64,000 nucleotides of DNA from Flavipsychrobacter sp964461535. GTDB taxonomy: Bacteria > Bacteroidota > Bacteroidia > Chitinophagales > Chitinophagaceae. Shown here in pieces: positions 35,677 to 44,851 of this stretch. How positions within the stretch are numbered: position 1 is the stretch's first letter; each line of letters begins with the position of its first letter. The translations under genes and the position numbers were made by a program. The stretch is from positions 1-64,000 of the forward strand of contig CAYWUY010000004.1 in NCBI GenBank assembly GCA_964461535.1. The letters are read 5' to 3'. The notes under the pieces are model-generated. The model saw nothing but the letters and a program-made list of their open reading frames with translations. It did no database searches and was not told where the DNA came from.

Positions 35677-36033
35677 ATGAAAGAATTTGCATTGTTATTT
35701 CGTGCCGTAAACAATCCCGCAATAGATTATTCCCCAGCTCAAATGCAAGAGTTGATGCAAGAATGGATGACTTGGATGGGGGGTATAGCAGCCCAAAATA
35801 AGATGGCTAGCGGTGGTAATCGTTTAGGTATAGCTGATTCTAAAACCGTAATGCCAGGCAATATAGTAACTGATGGCCCACATGCTGAAATAAAAGAGTA
35901 CATCAATGGTTACATTATCGTAAAAACTGATACAGTAGATGAAGCTGTAGAGTTGGCTAAGGGGTGTCCTATACTTAAAAATGGTGGCAATGTGGAAGTA
36001 CGCCCTGTAGTGGTATCAGATAATAATAACTAG
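35677..36033 (+). CDS. YCII-related (DGPF) protein, partner of ECF42 sigma factor
   Basis: The 118-residue protein has the YCII/DGPF fold with the signature TDGPHAEIKEYINGY (about residues 68-82). In ECF42 systems a DGPF protein is nearly always encoded next to the sigma factor; here the sigma gene starts 26 bp downstream. It may act as a sensor or small enzyme for that system; its biochemical role is not established. Confidence 0.85.
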   Translation: MKEFALLFRAVNNPAIDYSPAQMQELMQEWMTWMGGIAAQNKMASGGNRLGIADSKTVMPGNIVTDGPHAEIKEYINGYIIVKTDTVDEAVELAKGCPILKNGGNVEVRPVVVSDNNN

Positions 36034-36059
36034 TAACTGCTGTTGCCTATTCAATATAT

Positions 36060-37289
36060 ATGCAGCAAGAGCTTTTGCCCAATTTATTTAGAACAGAGTA
36101 TAGTAAAATGACTACTATACTCTGTCATCTTTTTGGTATATCAAATGTTCAGGTTGCAGAAGATATAGCCTCTGAAACTTTTTTACTGGCTGCCGAATCC
36201 TGGGGGCAGTCGGGAGTACCCGATAATCCTGTAGCTTGGTTATATAAAGTAGCTAAGAATATAGCCATCAATCAATTCAAGCGAAATGCCTTACTGAATA
36301 ATAAAGTAAAAACGCAGTATTCCGCCATAATAGATAAGGTAGAGCAAATAAATATTGAGCCCGATATACATACCATTAATGATAGTCAGCTACAAATGAT
36401 GTTCGCCATTTGCCATCCCGATATTCCTGTAGAAGGGCAAATAGGTCTGGCTTTAAGAATACTGTGCGGATTTGGTATTGATGAAATAAGTGCTGCATTT
36501 TTGGTAGAAAAAGATACTATTAATAAGCGGCTATATAGGGCAAAAGAAAAGCTTCGTGCTTTAGGTTTAAAATTGGAACTCCCAAGCGACGCAACACTTA
36601 TTCAAAGAAGAGAGGCTGTGCTGAGAATTTTGTACCTATTGTTTAACGAAGGTTATTTTTCAGCTACTTCTGCTAGCCTTACGCTCCGTAAAGATCTTTG
36701 TATGGAAGCCATGAGGCTAACTATATTGATTGTTGAGAATGAAAAATTAAAAAGTCCTGAAGTTGCTGCTTTACTGGCTTTAATGTGCTTTCAAGCTTCT
36801 AGGTTTGATGCGCGTATTAACGATGAAGGACAAATTATGCTGCATGATCAGCAAGATATGGATGCCTGGGATGATGAATTAATAAGGAGAGGAAATTACT
36901 ACATGGTAAAGGCTGCTACTAATAATAACTTAAGCAAATATCATTTTGAGGCTGCAATTGCATATTGGCATTCTTGCAAGCCCATACCGGAAGCTAAGTG
37001 GCATAGAATTTTAGAATTGTATAATGGCTTGTTAGTTGTTGATAATTCCCCAGTGGTAGCATTAAATAGGGCGTATGCACTATATCGTTGCGGACATCTT
37101 TCTGAGGCTATTCAATCTGCATTGGCAACTAATTTAGAGGGGAATCTATCTTATCATTCATTACTTGGGCAGTTGTATGCAGGTGTGCAAAATAGTTTGG
37201 CAGTTCAGCATATAGACAAAGCTATTTCGCTTTGTAAAGTAAATGCTCAGCAAGAGATACTAATAAAAATGAAGGCTAATTGCATGTAA
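36060..37289 (+). CDS. ECF42-type sigma factor with C-terminal helical extension
   Basis: The 409-residue protein has sigma region 2 (about residues 12-82, with VAWLYKVAKNIAINQFKR) and region 4 (about 125-180, HTH with GIDEISAAFLVEKDTINKRL), then a DUF6596/TPR-like extension of about 220 residues ending with NRAYALYRCGHLSEAIQ. This long extension and the adjacent DGPF gene define ECF42. No anti-sigma gene is present; the extension itself is thought to control activity. Confidence 0.88.
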   Translation: MQQELLPNLFRTEYSKMTTILCHLFGISNVQVAEDIASETFLLAAESWGQSGVPDNPVAWLYKVAKNIAINQFKRNALLNNKVKTQYSAIIDKVEQINIEPDIHTINDSQLQMMFAICHPDIPVEGQIGLALRILCGFGIDEISAAFLVEKDTINKRLYRAKEKLRALGLKLELPSDATLIQRREAVLRILYLLFNEGYFSATSASLTLRKDLCMEAMRLTILIVENEKLKSPEVAALLALMCFQASRFDARINDEGQIMLHDQQDMDAWDDELIRRGNYYMVKAATNNNLSKYHFEAAIAYWHSCKPIPEAKWHRILELYNGLLVVDNSPVVALNRAYALYRCGHLSEAIQSALATNLEGNLSYHSLLGQLYAGVQNSLAVQHIDKAISLCKVNAQQEILIKMKANCM

Positions 37290-37319
37290 GCTAGGCTACT
37301 AATCATTCTTGCCTAGCTG

Positions 37320-37327
37320 TATCTTTG
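37320..37327 (+). promoter_or_regulatory. -7 promoter element, near-leaderless helicase start
   Basis: TATCTTTG matches TAnnTTTG and ends 7 nt before the ATG at 37335, so the mRNA should be leaderless or nearly so. Confidence 0.5.
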
Positions 37328-37334
37328 CGCCTCA

Positions 37335-39242
37335 ATGGATTATTTCAAGCAGTTATCTGACCTACTAGCTATTGAGCGAGACGAAGATAAAAAATCATAT
37401 ATAGCATTAACAGCACAAACATCTGCTGCTCAACGCAGGGCGGCTGGTTTAGCATGGTATCCCGTGGCTATACGCGACAGAGAAATTGGTCGTGGCGACT
37501 ATCTTACTGTCGAGCTAGAAAGAACCACCAATCAAGATATAGCGCATCAGTTTCGTTTTGGCGCTTCGGCTATGCTTTTTTCTAATCATAATGCTGAGGA
37601 TAGAATAGAAGGTACAGTATCTTTTGTAGGTGGTAATAGGCTGAAATTAACACTGAGAACAGATGAATTGCCCGAATGGGCAGATAATGGAAAGCTGGGG
37701 GTAGATGTGTTGTTTGATGATACTAGTTATGAAGAAATGCAAACAGCATTGCAGCAGGCTAGCCGTATAGTTGAGCAGCCTACCGAGGGTAGACTAGTTC
37801 AGGTACTCACAGGAATAAAGCAGCCAGACTTTAATACAGAAGCCCATGCTTACAGAACCTTTGAAAATCTTAACGATTCTCAAAATCTAGCTGTAAGGCA
37901 AATATTGTCCGCTCAGGATGTGGCTATCGTTCATGGCCCTCCCGGAACTGGCAAAACTACTACGTTAGTGCAGGCTATACAAGCCTTATATAAGGCTGAA
38001 GGAGGCCCTATACTCGTGGTTGCTCCTAGTAATGCAGCGGTAGACTTGTTGAGCGATAAATTAGCTACTGCCGGTATGAACGTGCTAAGGGTGGGCAATC
38101 CTGCAAAAGTTACCGAACGCTTATTATCTCTTACCCTAGATAGCAAAATGGCTGAACACACGGCCATGAAGGAAGTGAAAAAACTCAAAAAGCAAGCTGC
38201 CGAGTTTAAAAATATGGCTCATAAGTATAAGCGCCATTTTGGTAAAGCCGAGCGTGAGCAGCGCAAAGCACTCTTTGATGAAGCACACAAAATTATTAAA
38301 GATGTAGAGCGTACAGAGCAATATATATTAGACGATTTAGTGGCTAAAGCTCAGGTGGTTACGGCTACTCCTGTTGGTTGCAATCATTATTCGGTAGCTA
38401 AACTTCGGTATAACACTGTAGTTATAGATGAGGCGGGTCAGGCACTTGAGCCTATGTGCTGGATTTCTATTTTAAAAGCTAAAAAGCTAGTGTTGGCCGG
38501 AGATCATCAGCAATTACCGCCAACTGTTAAAAGCAATGAAGCAGCTAAAAAAGGACTTACTACTACACTCTTGGAAAAGTGTGTTGCTACTATGCCACAA
38601 GCGGTTACCATGCTCAATATGCAGTATCGTATGCACGAAAAGATAATGCAGTTTTCCTCTCAGGAGTTTTATGGCGGTAGTTTGCTTGCCCATGCCAGTG
38701 TGGCTCAGCATACGGTTTCTAATAGTATTCCTCCTATTTCGTTTGTAGATACTGCCGGTTGTGGTTTTGATGAGAAAAACGAAGCCACCAGCATCAGCAA
38801 TCCTGAAGAGGCTCAGCTAATGTATAAGCATTTGCTGGCATTGTTACCTTCTATAGAAAGTCAGTATAAGCCGGATAATTTCCCAACTATGGGCATTATT
38901 TCCCCTTATCGCGAACAGTTGGCTGTTTTGCAAGAGCAATTCAATCATATACCGCAATTGCAACCCTATAGGTCAGCTATTACCATTAATACTATAGATA
39001 GCTTTCAGGGGCAAGAGCGCGATATTATTTACATTAGCCTTACACGTAGCAATAGCGATGGTGTTATTGGTTTTCTTTCAGATATAAGAAGGATGAATGT
39101 AGCCATGACTCGTGCTAAAAAATGTTTAGTAGTGGTGGGCGATAGTGCTACTTTATCAGGTCATAAATTCTATGCAGATTTTATTGCCTATACCCAGCAA
39201 ATAGATGCCTATGTTAGTGCTTGGGAATACATGGATTACTAA
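37335..39242 (+). CDS. SF1 (IGHMBP2/UPF1-like) DNA/RNA helicase
   Basis: The 635-residue protein has an N-terminal OB-like region (about residues 30-130) and two RecA-like domains. Visible motifs: Walker A in HGPPGTGKTT (about 199), Walker B/DEAA-type VIDEAGQALEP (about 362), motif III GDHQQLPPTV (about 388), motif IV/V regions and the C-terminal NVAMTRAKKCLVVVGD (about 585). It is an ATP-driven 5'-3' helicase-type enzyme. Its stop overlaps the convergent gene by 4 bp. Confidence 0.9.
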   Translation: MDYFKQLSDLLAIERDEDKKSYIALTAQTSAAQRRAAGLAWYPVAIRDREIGRGDYLTVELERTTNQDIAHQFRFGASAMLFSNHNAEDRIEGTVSFVGGNRLKLTLRTDELPEWADNGKLGVDVLFDDTSYEEMQTALQQASRIVEQPTEGRLVQVLTGIKQPDFNTEAHAYRTFENLNDSQNLAVRQILSAQDVAIVHGPPGTGKTTTLVQAIQALYKAEGGPILVVAPSNAAVDLLSDKLATAGMNVLRVGNPAKVTERLLSLTLDSKMAEHTAMKEVKKLKKQAAEFKNMAHKYKRHFGKAEREQRKALFDEAHKIIKDVERTEQYILDDLVAKAQVVTATPVGCNHYSVAKLRYNTVVIDEAGQALEPMCWISILKAKKLVLAGDHQQLPPTVKSNEAAKKGLTTTLLEKCVATMPQAVTMLNMQYRMHEKIMQFSSQEFYGGSLLAHASVAQHTVSNSIPPISFVDTAGCGFDEKNEATSISNPEEAQLMYKHLLALLPSIESQYKPDNFPTMGIISPYREQLAVLQEQFNHIPQLQPYRSAITINTIDSFQGQERDIIYISLTRSNSDGVIGFLSDIRRMNVAMTRAKKCLVVVGDSATLSGHKFYADFIAYTQQIDAYVSAWEYMDY

Positions 39243-40291
39243 TCGCTAAACATTTTGGTTCGGAATATTTTCCCAAATTGTAGTGCAGATTTTTCTGCAA
39301 ACTTTGGTGCTTTCAGCCGTATGCCTGCATATAGCTGCACTGAAAAGTTTACTTTGCCTAAATCGCTACGGCCATCTAGGTTAAAATCTCTGCGCCCTGT
39401 TCCTCGCAGATAGCCTTGTAGCCCACAAAACCATTGTTGTTTGCTGTATTTTACGCCACCTTTAAATAGATAACCCCATGACACTAGCGATGCATCTCCG
39501 TCTATTGTTTGTGTAGAACCCTGACTTACACCCCTTTGGTAATAGTCATAGCTTATAATAGGTCCTGCTAATACACAGGCGTTTATACTTGGGGTTATAA
39601 CGTAGTTAAGTGCATAAGGCAATGCAAGGGTAAATTCTATATTTCCTAAATAATCTGTTTTTACCGTATTGCTGTCATAGCTGTCATCGTTTATGGTGTT
39701 GATGGCTATATTAAGTATAGGTAATAAAGTAGATGCAGTTTTAATTTGTTGCTCTGAGCCTGAGTATATACTGGCTTCTGAAAAACGCTTGTTGGTATTA
39801 TAAGTAAATTCTGCGCCTAACGATACACTACTCATGCTCGGAAACTGTATATATGGGTCTCTCCCTTTTACAAATCCTGGTGTATAGTCGGCCGTATTGC
39901 GTAGATAAAACCCTTGAACATAGTTGAAATATAAGTCTGTAGATAGTTGTCCTATGTCAAAAGATATTGCACCACTATTTTGTTTGTTATCTCCCTTAAG
40001 GCGCACTTGTTTGGTATCATTCAAAAAGTTGGGGTTATACGCATAAGAGAAGGAAAATATAGAGTACTTCAGCTTAAACCCTATTTGATTCACATCACTT
40101 GGTCCAAATATTAGTTTTAGTTCTTTAGGCAAGGCTATTCTATAATACATGCCCCTCATTCTTGTAAATGTGGTAATGTTTATATACTTATTGTAGCTTT
40201 TTATATAGGGCTCGCTACTTTTTTTGCGTTTAGTTGCAAAAACAGATAAAGGCAATAATAAAAATATAAGGACAGCTATTCTAAAGTACAT
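39239..40291 (-). CDS. DUF4421-like outer-envelope protein
   Basis: The 350-residue protein has a signal peptide (to about residue 19, SVFA). The rest is beta-rich with alternating aromatic residues (YFNYVQGFYL, YDYYQRG) and fits an outer-membrane beta-barrel of the DUF4421 type; that family name is from memory. It has no catalytic motif. Its end overlaps the convergent helicase gene by 4 bp. Confidence 0.65.
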   Translation of the reverse strand: MYFRIAVLIFLLLPLSVFATKRKKSSEPYIKSYNKYINITTFTRMRGMYYRIALPKELKLIFGPSDVNQIGFKLKYSIFSFSYAYNPNFLNDTKQVRLKGDNKQNSGAISFDIGQLSTDLYFNYVQGFYLRNTADYTPGFVKGRDPYIQFPSMSSVSLGAEFTYNTNKRFSEASIYSGSEQQIKTASTLLPILNIAINTINDDSYDSNTVKTDYLGNIEFTLALPYALNYVITPSINACVLAGPIISYDYYQRGVSQGSTQTIDGDASLVSWGYLFKGGVKYSKQQWFCGLQGYLRGTGRRDFNLDGRSDLGKVNFSVQLYAGIRLKAPKFAEKSALQFGKIFRTKMFSD

Positions 40292-40379
40292 GGCTAGGCA
40301 AAAATAGTTAATATGTAGAAAACATTTTCACCTATACCTCTATAACGGCTCTTTATGGCAAATAGTGTAGTTTCGCTAT

Positions 40380-40967
40380 ATGAATTATTTGGGTCATGCG
40401 TGGTTATCTGGTGGAGATGCTGAAATACTCACCGGAAATCTTATTGGAGACCATGTTAAGGGTATGCTAGCATTAGATAAACTGCCCGAAGGCATAAAAA
40501 AAGGAGTGCTACTGCATCGCAAGATTGATGAGTTTTCAGATAATCATCCTGCTACTGCCAGAGCAAAGGTGTTTTTTAGGCATGAGTATGGCTTGTATTC
40601 CGGTGCAGTAATGGATACGCTCTACGACCACTTTTTGGCTAACGACCCTCAAATATTTCCCTCAGAAACTAATCTACTCGAGTTTTCTACCCTTACCTAT
40701 AAGTTGTTAGATAGTCAGTCTGCTTATTTTCCTGATAAGTTTGCAGCTTATTTTCCGCACATGCGCCAGCACAATTGGCTTTATGGCTACCGCACACTCA
40801 TTGGTATGCAGCGTTCATTAACTGGGCTTAGCCGTAGAGCATTGCACATGCCTCCGCCCGATAAAGCATATGAATTATTTATAGGACATTTTTATCAATT
40901 AAATCAGTGTTATTTTGAATTGATTGATGATCTTATTGCATATGTAAAAAACGAATGGCCTAAATAG
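40380..40967 (+). CDS. AcpH-like acyl carrier protein phosphodiesterase (DUF479)
   Basis: The 195-residue protein begins MNYLGHAWLSGGD and has GNLIGDHVKG near residue 20, HRKIDEFSDNHP near 46 and YDHFLAND near 82. These metal-binding His/Asp blocks are characteristic of the DUF479/AcpH family, which removes 4'-phosphopantetheine from ACP in E. coli. It is a single gene followed by a terminator. Confidence 0.85.
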   Translation: MNYLGHAWLSGGDAEILTGNLIGDHVKGMLALDKLPEGIKKGVLLHRKIDEFSDNHPATARAKVFFRHEYGLYSGAVMDTLYDHFLANDPQIFPSETNLLEFSTLTYKLLDSQSAYFPDKFAAYFPHMRQHNWLYGYRTLIGMQRSLTGLSRRALHMPPPDKAYELFIGHFYQLNQCYFELIDDLIAYVKNEWPK

Positions 40968-41021
40968 CTTTTTCTCGGTTCTAAATTTTATTTTTGCCTT
41001 AGGCGGTTAATCATATAGTAA

Positions 41022-41057
41022 CAGTAAGCGAATATTTTGCTTACTGGTATTTTTTTG
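41022..41057 (+). terminator. Intrinsic terminator after the AcpH-like gene
   Basis: Stem cagtaagc/gcttactg with a 9-nt loop followed by ggta and a run of seven Ts. Confidence 0.65.
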
Positions 41058-41082
41058 TTTGAATAGTATACTTTAATCATAA

Positions 41083-42282
41083 ATGGCGTTTACAAGGCAG
41101 ACTTACATATACAGTGTAATCCTTTCTTTATTTTTAATTGCGTGTCATTCCGACTCGCAAAAGGTTTCGGCTCGTACCAGCAAATTTGGCTTTGCAGATG
41201 TTCCTGTATCTTCTCCTCCCACTCCTCTTAGGTACGATACTACTAGCCCACAGGTTAGGGAAATAATAGCTAAGCTAGATAAGTATTACCAAAATCAGGT
41301 AAGAGCCGGTTTCAATGGTAGTGTGCTTATAGGGTATAAGGGCGCTGTTATTTACGATCGTTGTTTTGGCTACAGCAATCATGAGCGTAAAATACCACTA
41401 ACACCCAATAGCTCTTGTCAGCTAGCGTCTGTTACCAAAACTTTTACAGGTGCTGCTATATTGTATTTATATCAGCGCAAGGCTATCGATTTAGATAAAA
41501 CTGTACAGCATTATCTGCCACAGTTTCCTTATCCTACAGTTACGGTTCGTATGTTGTTATGTCATCGTAGCGGCCTGCGCGACTATACACATTGGGTGCC
41601 TGAATACAGAAAAGATACTCGCACACCTATGACTAACGACGAGGTAATAGCTCTTATGGCAAGTCATAAGCCGGGTGTAGAATTTAAGGCGGGTACTCGT
41701 TTTGCTTATTCTAATACCAACTATGCTGTATTGGCTAAGCTTATAGAAGTGGTAACTGAGATGACCTATCCCGATTTTATGATGAAGCATATCTTCCAGC
41801 CTCTAGGCATGAACCATACTTTTGTTTATGAGCCTAGCAAAGGTTTGCCGCAAGATGCTGCTATCAGCTATCGTTATAATTGGGCTAGGGAAGCAGATAT
41901 GTTTGCCGATGGTGTTTTTGGCGATAAAGGCATTTACAGCACGCCAGAAGATATGTATCGTTGGGATCAATCTTTCTACCAAAGTAAGCTGTTGAGCAAC
42001 GAGACTATTGAACTTGCTTATGGCCCTTGCTCGTTCGAGCGCCCCGGCATTAAAAATTACGGCTTGGGTTGGCGTATGTTATGCTATCCTAATGGCGATA
42101 AAATTATTTATCACAATGGTTGGTGGCACGGAAATAATACATCCTTCTATCGCTTCATTAAAGATAACTTCACCATCATTGTTCTAGGTAATAAGTTTAA
42201 TAAAAGTATTTACGGTCATGCACCGGCTATTTGCGGTATCATCAATGGTACTAGCAGCCAAGGTATGGATACCGAAGAATAG
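41083..42282 (+). CDS. Serine hydrolase lipoprotein (class C beta-lactamase-like)
   Basis: The 399-residue protein has a lipoprotein signal (lipobox LIACH, Cys21). The beta-lactamase/D-Ala-D-Ala peptidase fold is marked by SVTK near residue 117 (SxxK with catalytic Ser), YSN near 208 (YxN) and HNGWWHG near 346 (HxG). Such proteins are periplasmic esterases or peptidases and not necessarily drug resistance factors. A strong terminator follows. Confidence 0.88.
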   Translation: MAFTRQTYIYSVILSLFLIACHSDSQKVSARTSKFGFADVPVSSPPTPLRYDTTSPQVREIIAKLDKYYQNQVRAGFNGSVLIGYKGAVIYDRCFGYSNHERKIPLTPNSSCQLASVTKTFTGAAILYLYQRKAIDLDKTVQHYLPQFPYPTVTVRMLLCHRSGLRDYTHWVPEYRKDTRTPMTNDEVIALMASHKPGVEFKAGTRFAYSNTNYAVLAKLIEVVTEMTYPDFMMKHIFQPLGMNHTFVYEPSKGLPQDAAISYRYNWAREADMFADGVFGDKGIYSTPEDMYRWDQSFYQSKLLSNETIELAYGPCSFERPGIKNYGLGWRMLCYPNGDKIIYHNGWWHGNNTSFYRFIKDNFTIIVLGNKFNKSIYGHAPAICGIINGTSSQGMDTEE

Positions 42283-42310
42283 AGTTCATACAATGTATAA
42301 ATCTCTTTTG

Positions 42311-42337
42311 GGGCTTGCTGCTTGGCAAGCCCTTTTT
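42311..42337 (+). terminator. Intrinsic terminator after the serine hydrolase
   Basis: Perfect 8-bp stem gggcttgc/gcaagccc with a 6-nt loop and five Ts, 29 bp after the stop codon. Confidence 0.85.
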
Positions 42338-42431
42338 AGTGCATTACTATTCACATATATGTATGCCGAAAAGATATTCACAATAGTTCCAAGTTTACAA
42401 CTGCTACTGTATTTTCGCACCCCCTTAAAAA

Positions 42432-42836
42432 ATGCTAAACCGTATGTTGTCATTTGCCAGAACATTGAGTCCTGATATTATAGAAGCTAAAGAAGAATTA
42501 TTATACAGTGCTATACTAAACAGCGATGTTGAAGCCTTAGATAATTTAATGCATCAAGATATGTTGTTTGTCAATCAGGCAGGGCAAATCATTACTAAAG
42601 ACATGGATTTGGCTACCTATCGTTCAGGCAATCTGGTAATTGATGGGCTTAAAACATCAGATAGGCAAGTAAGAATAATAGAAGATGTTGCATTGGTTAC
42701 AGTTAAGGTTATAATAGCTGGTAAGTTCAACCTGCGTCAGTTTAAAAATGCTTTCCAATATACCCGTCTCTGGAAGCAGACAGACGAAGGTTGTAAAATT
42801 ATTTCAGGTAGCTGCATCACTATACCTGCCGCATAA
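42432..42836 (+). CDS. NTF2-like (DUF4440) protein
   Basis: The 134-residue protein has the NTF2-like pattern: helix EAKEELLYSAILNSDVEALDNLM, then MLFVNQAG, a DGLKTSDRQVRI strand, VTVKVIIAGKF, and FQYTRLWKQT near the end. Known members are isomerases, hydrolases or ligand-binding proteins; this one has no distinguishing active site. A second ATG at 42444 is possible. Confidence 0.7.
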   Translation: MLNRMLSFARTLSPDIIEAKEELLYSAILNSDVEALDNLMHQDMLFVNQAGQIITKDMDLATYRSGNLVIDGLKTSDRQVRIIEDVALVTVKVIIAGKFNLRQFKNAFQYTRLWKQTDEGCKIISGSCITIPAA

Positions 42837-42920
42837 TATCATCTTGTATGGCGCTAGTTTAGTGACGTAGGTCATGTTTCAATAATATTAGTATGCTAAT
42901 CTTGCAATTAATATATATCC

Positions 42921-43724
42921 ATGAAACAGCTTATCACATTTTTTACGCTAGCTTACCTTACTAGTTGGTTCATATGGTTGCCCTTATACGGTCCGGCTAT
43001 TGGTGTGCATCATTTACCCATTTTGCCATATCATCATGCTTTGGGTGGTTTAGGCCCTATGTTAGCAGCTATTATTACCTCTTTTATCTACAAGAGAGAT
43101 AGTATTGCATCTTTTTTTAGGACAGCACTTAATCTAAAGAATTTGCTATATACTTTTATAGCTTTATTAAGCCCATTTATCTTAGCTGTCTTGGCCATGT
43201 ATATGCAGCAGCTTATTAATGGTGTGCCTGCTCATTATGCAGCCTTACTGAACAATAAAGAGTTTCCGGAGTTTAATCTCTTACTGTTTTTCTTGTATAA
43301 TTTATTGTTTTTTGGCTTGGGCGAAGAAGTGGGTTGGAGAGGTTTCGTATTACCACGTTTCCAAAGTAAAATGAATGCGCTATCTGCTGCTACAGTATTA
43401 ACTGTCTTTTGGGCAGTATGGCATTGGCCATTATTTTTATATCGTCCTGGTTATACCTCTATGGATATTGCTGGTGCAGTAGGCTGGGTACTCAGTCTCT
43501 TTACAGGTAGTGTTTTGCTCAGTTGGTTATACAATGCTACTTCGGGCAACGTATGGGTTTGTGCCATATTTCATGCCACAGTAGATATCCCTTTTACAGC
43601 CAATCTTGGTGGCACCAATGCAATAAATTATTTAGGTATGCTCATTACTATATGGGGTATAGCCACCTTGCTATTGTTCGGCTATAAAAATCTATCTAAG
43701 AACAATAGGGTATCCCAAACATAG
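42921..43724 (+). CDS. CPBP-family intramembrane metalloprotease
   Basis: The 267-residue membrane protein has about seven hydrophobic segments. Family motifs are the Glu pair in EEVGWRG (about residue 136), a FWAVWHWP motif near 170 and FHATVD near 216, the Glu/His set of the CAAX protease and bacteriocin-processing (CPBP/Abi) family. The substrate is unknown. A short lipoprotein gene follows. Confidence 0.88.
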   Translation: MKQLITFFTLAYLTSWFIWLPLYGPAIGVHHLPILPYHHALGGLGPMLAAIITSFIYKRDSIASFFRTALNLKNLLYTFIALLSPFILAVLAMYMQQLINGVPAHYAALLNNKEFPEFNLLLFFLYNLLFFGLGEEVGWRGFVLPRFQSKMNALSAATVLTVFWAVWHWPLFLYRPGYTSMDIAGAVGWVLSLFTGSVLLSWLYNATSGNVWVCAIFHATVDIPFTANLGGTNAINYLGMLITIWGIATLLLFGYKNLSKNNRVSQT

Positions 43725-43773
43725 CGTTTAAACTTCATCGCCCTTTACCAGTCCAACTATAAAACATAACTGT

Positions 43774-43893
43774 ATGAAAAATGCTAAATGGGTTATAGCA
43801 CTATTGCTTGTGGTAACATTGGTAGAGTCTTGCATAGTAGTGGTTCGTCGTCCACCACGCCATCCCCGCCGTACGGTCATAATTCGTAGGTAG
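43774..43893 (+). CDS. 39-residue basic lipoprotein-like peptide
   Basis: An ORF missed by common length cutoffs. ATG at 43774 gives a Lys-containing N-terminus, a hydrophobic core (VIALLLVVTLV), Cys20 in a relaxed lipobox (LVESC), and a Pro/Arg-rich tail (RRPPRHPRR). The composition and size fit the tiny Bacteroidota lipoproteins of unknown role. No ribosome site or family can be claimed. Confidence 0.5.
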   Translation: MKNAKWVIALLLVVTLVESCIVVVRRPPRHPRRTVIIRR

Positions 43894-43900
43894 CTTAGCG

Positions 43901-44353
43901 TTACTCTCTATTTTTACTATCCATAATTATAGTAACCGGACCATCATTTACAAGTGCTACTTTCATGTCTGCGCCAAAAGTGCCCGTGCCAATAGGCTTT
44001 TTTAGTAGCAGTTCTAGTTGAGCTATAAACTGCTCATATAATGGTATGGCTTGCTCTGGTCTTGCCGCTTTTATAAATGAGGGTCTATTGCCTTTTTTAT
44101 AAGAAGCATGTAGTGTAAACTGGCTAATAAGCAGCACTTCCCCGCCTATAGTTGGCAGGTCTAGGTTCATATGTCCGTTTTCGTCTGCAAATACCCTTAA
44201 GCCTACTATTTTACTGCATAGCCACTCCACATCTTCCTGATTATCATTTGCTTCTATGCCTAGCAGTATTACAAATCCTTTGCCTATGGCACTTTTTACA
44301 TTGCCATTTATTGTTACGCTAGCTTCTGTTACTCTCTGTATTACAATTCGCAT
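43901..44353 (-). CDS. dtd: D-aminoacyl-tRNA deacylase
   Basis: From the ATG at 44353 (MRIVIQRVTEASVTI) the product has 150 residues, the normal Dtd length. The two active-site motifs are SQFTLHA (about residue 80) and NDGPVTII (about 138). It removes D-amino acids mischarged on tRNA. The frame is open to 44389, but the canonical start is the later ATG. Confidence 0.93.
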   Translation of the reverse strand: MRIVIQRVTEASVTINGNVKSAIGKGFVILLGIEANDNQEDVEWLCSKIVGLRVFADENGHMNLDLPTIGGEVLLISQFTLHASYKKGNRPSFIKAARPEQAIPLYEQFIAQLELLLKKPIGTGTFGADMKVALVNDGPVTIIMDSKNRE

Positions 44354-44420
44354 ACCTATCAAAAATACGGTATTGATTGTATCCTGCACTTGCTCCTGTA
44401 CATGGTATCATTTATTAAAG

Positions 44421-44428
44421 TAATTTTG
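44421..44428 (+). promoter_or_regulatory. -7 promoter element of the gldC operon
   Basis: TAATTTTG matches TAnnTTTG, 43 bp before the gldC ATG. Confidence 0.4.
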
Positions 44429-44471
44429 GCAACCTTCAACAAGGTAGTTGATGGTATATTTTTTTAATGCG

Positions 44472-44813
44472 ATGAAATCAAATATCAATATACAGGTAAC
44501 ACTGGATGAAGACAAAATGCCGGAACACATCGAGTGGACGGCCCCAGATGGTGGTGTAAATGATGCTCAAGCTGCTAAAGCTGTATTAGTTGGCTTTTGG
44601 GATGGTAATGAAAAGTCTGCACTTCGTATAGATTTATGGACTAAGAAAATGATGGTAGACGAAATGAACGATTTCTTTTACCAAACTCTTTTTGGTATGG
44701 CCGATACTTATGTTCGTGCCACAAAAAATACTGCTCTTGCCAACGAAATGAAAGCATTTGCTAAAGACTTTCTAAAAAAAGCCTCTGATGCAATGGCTGC
44801 TGAACAGCAATAG
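44472..44813 (+). CDS. gldC: Gliding motility protein GldC
   Basis: From the ATG at 44472 the product has 113 residues and follows the GldC pattern: an N-terminal VTLDEDKMPEHIEW segment, LRIDLWTKKMMVDEMNDFF near residue 57-75 and MADTYVRATKN near 82. GldC is a small cytoplasmic protein required for efficient gliding in Flavobacterium. Chitinophagaceae often keep it even when gliding is not obvious. It is followed by yqeY and cvpA-type genes on the same strand. Confidence 0.85.
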   Translation: MKSNINIQVTLDEDKMPEHIEWTAPDGGVNDAQAAKAVLVGFWDGNEKSALRIDLWTKKMMVDEMNDFFYQTLFGMADTYVRATKNTALANEMKAFAKDFLKKASDAMAAEQQ

Positions 44814-44851
44814 GTAAAAACACTATTTAATTATCAATAACATATACTACT

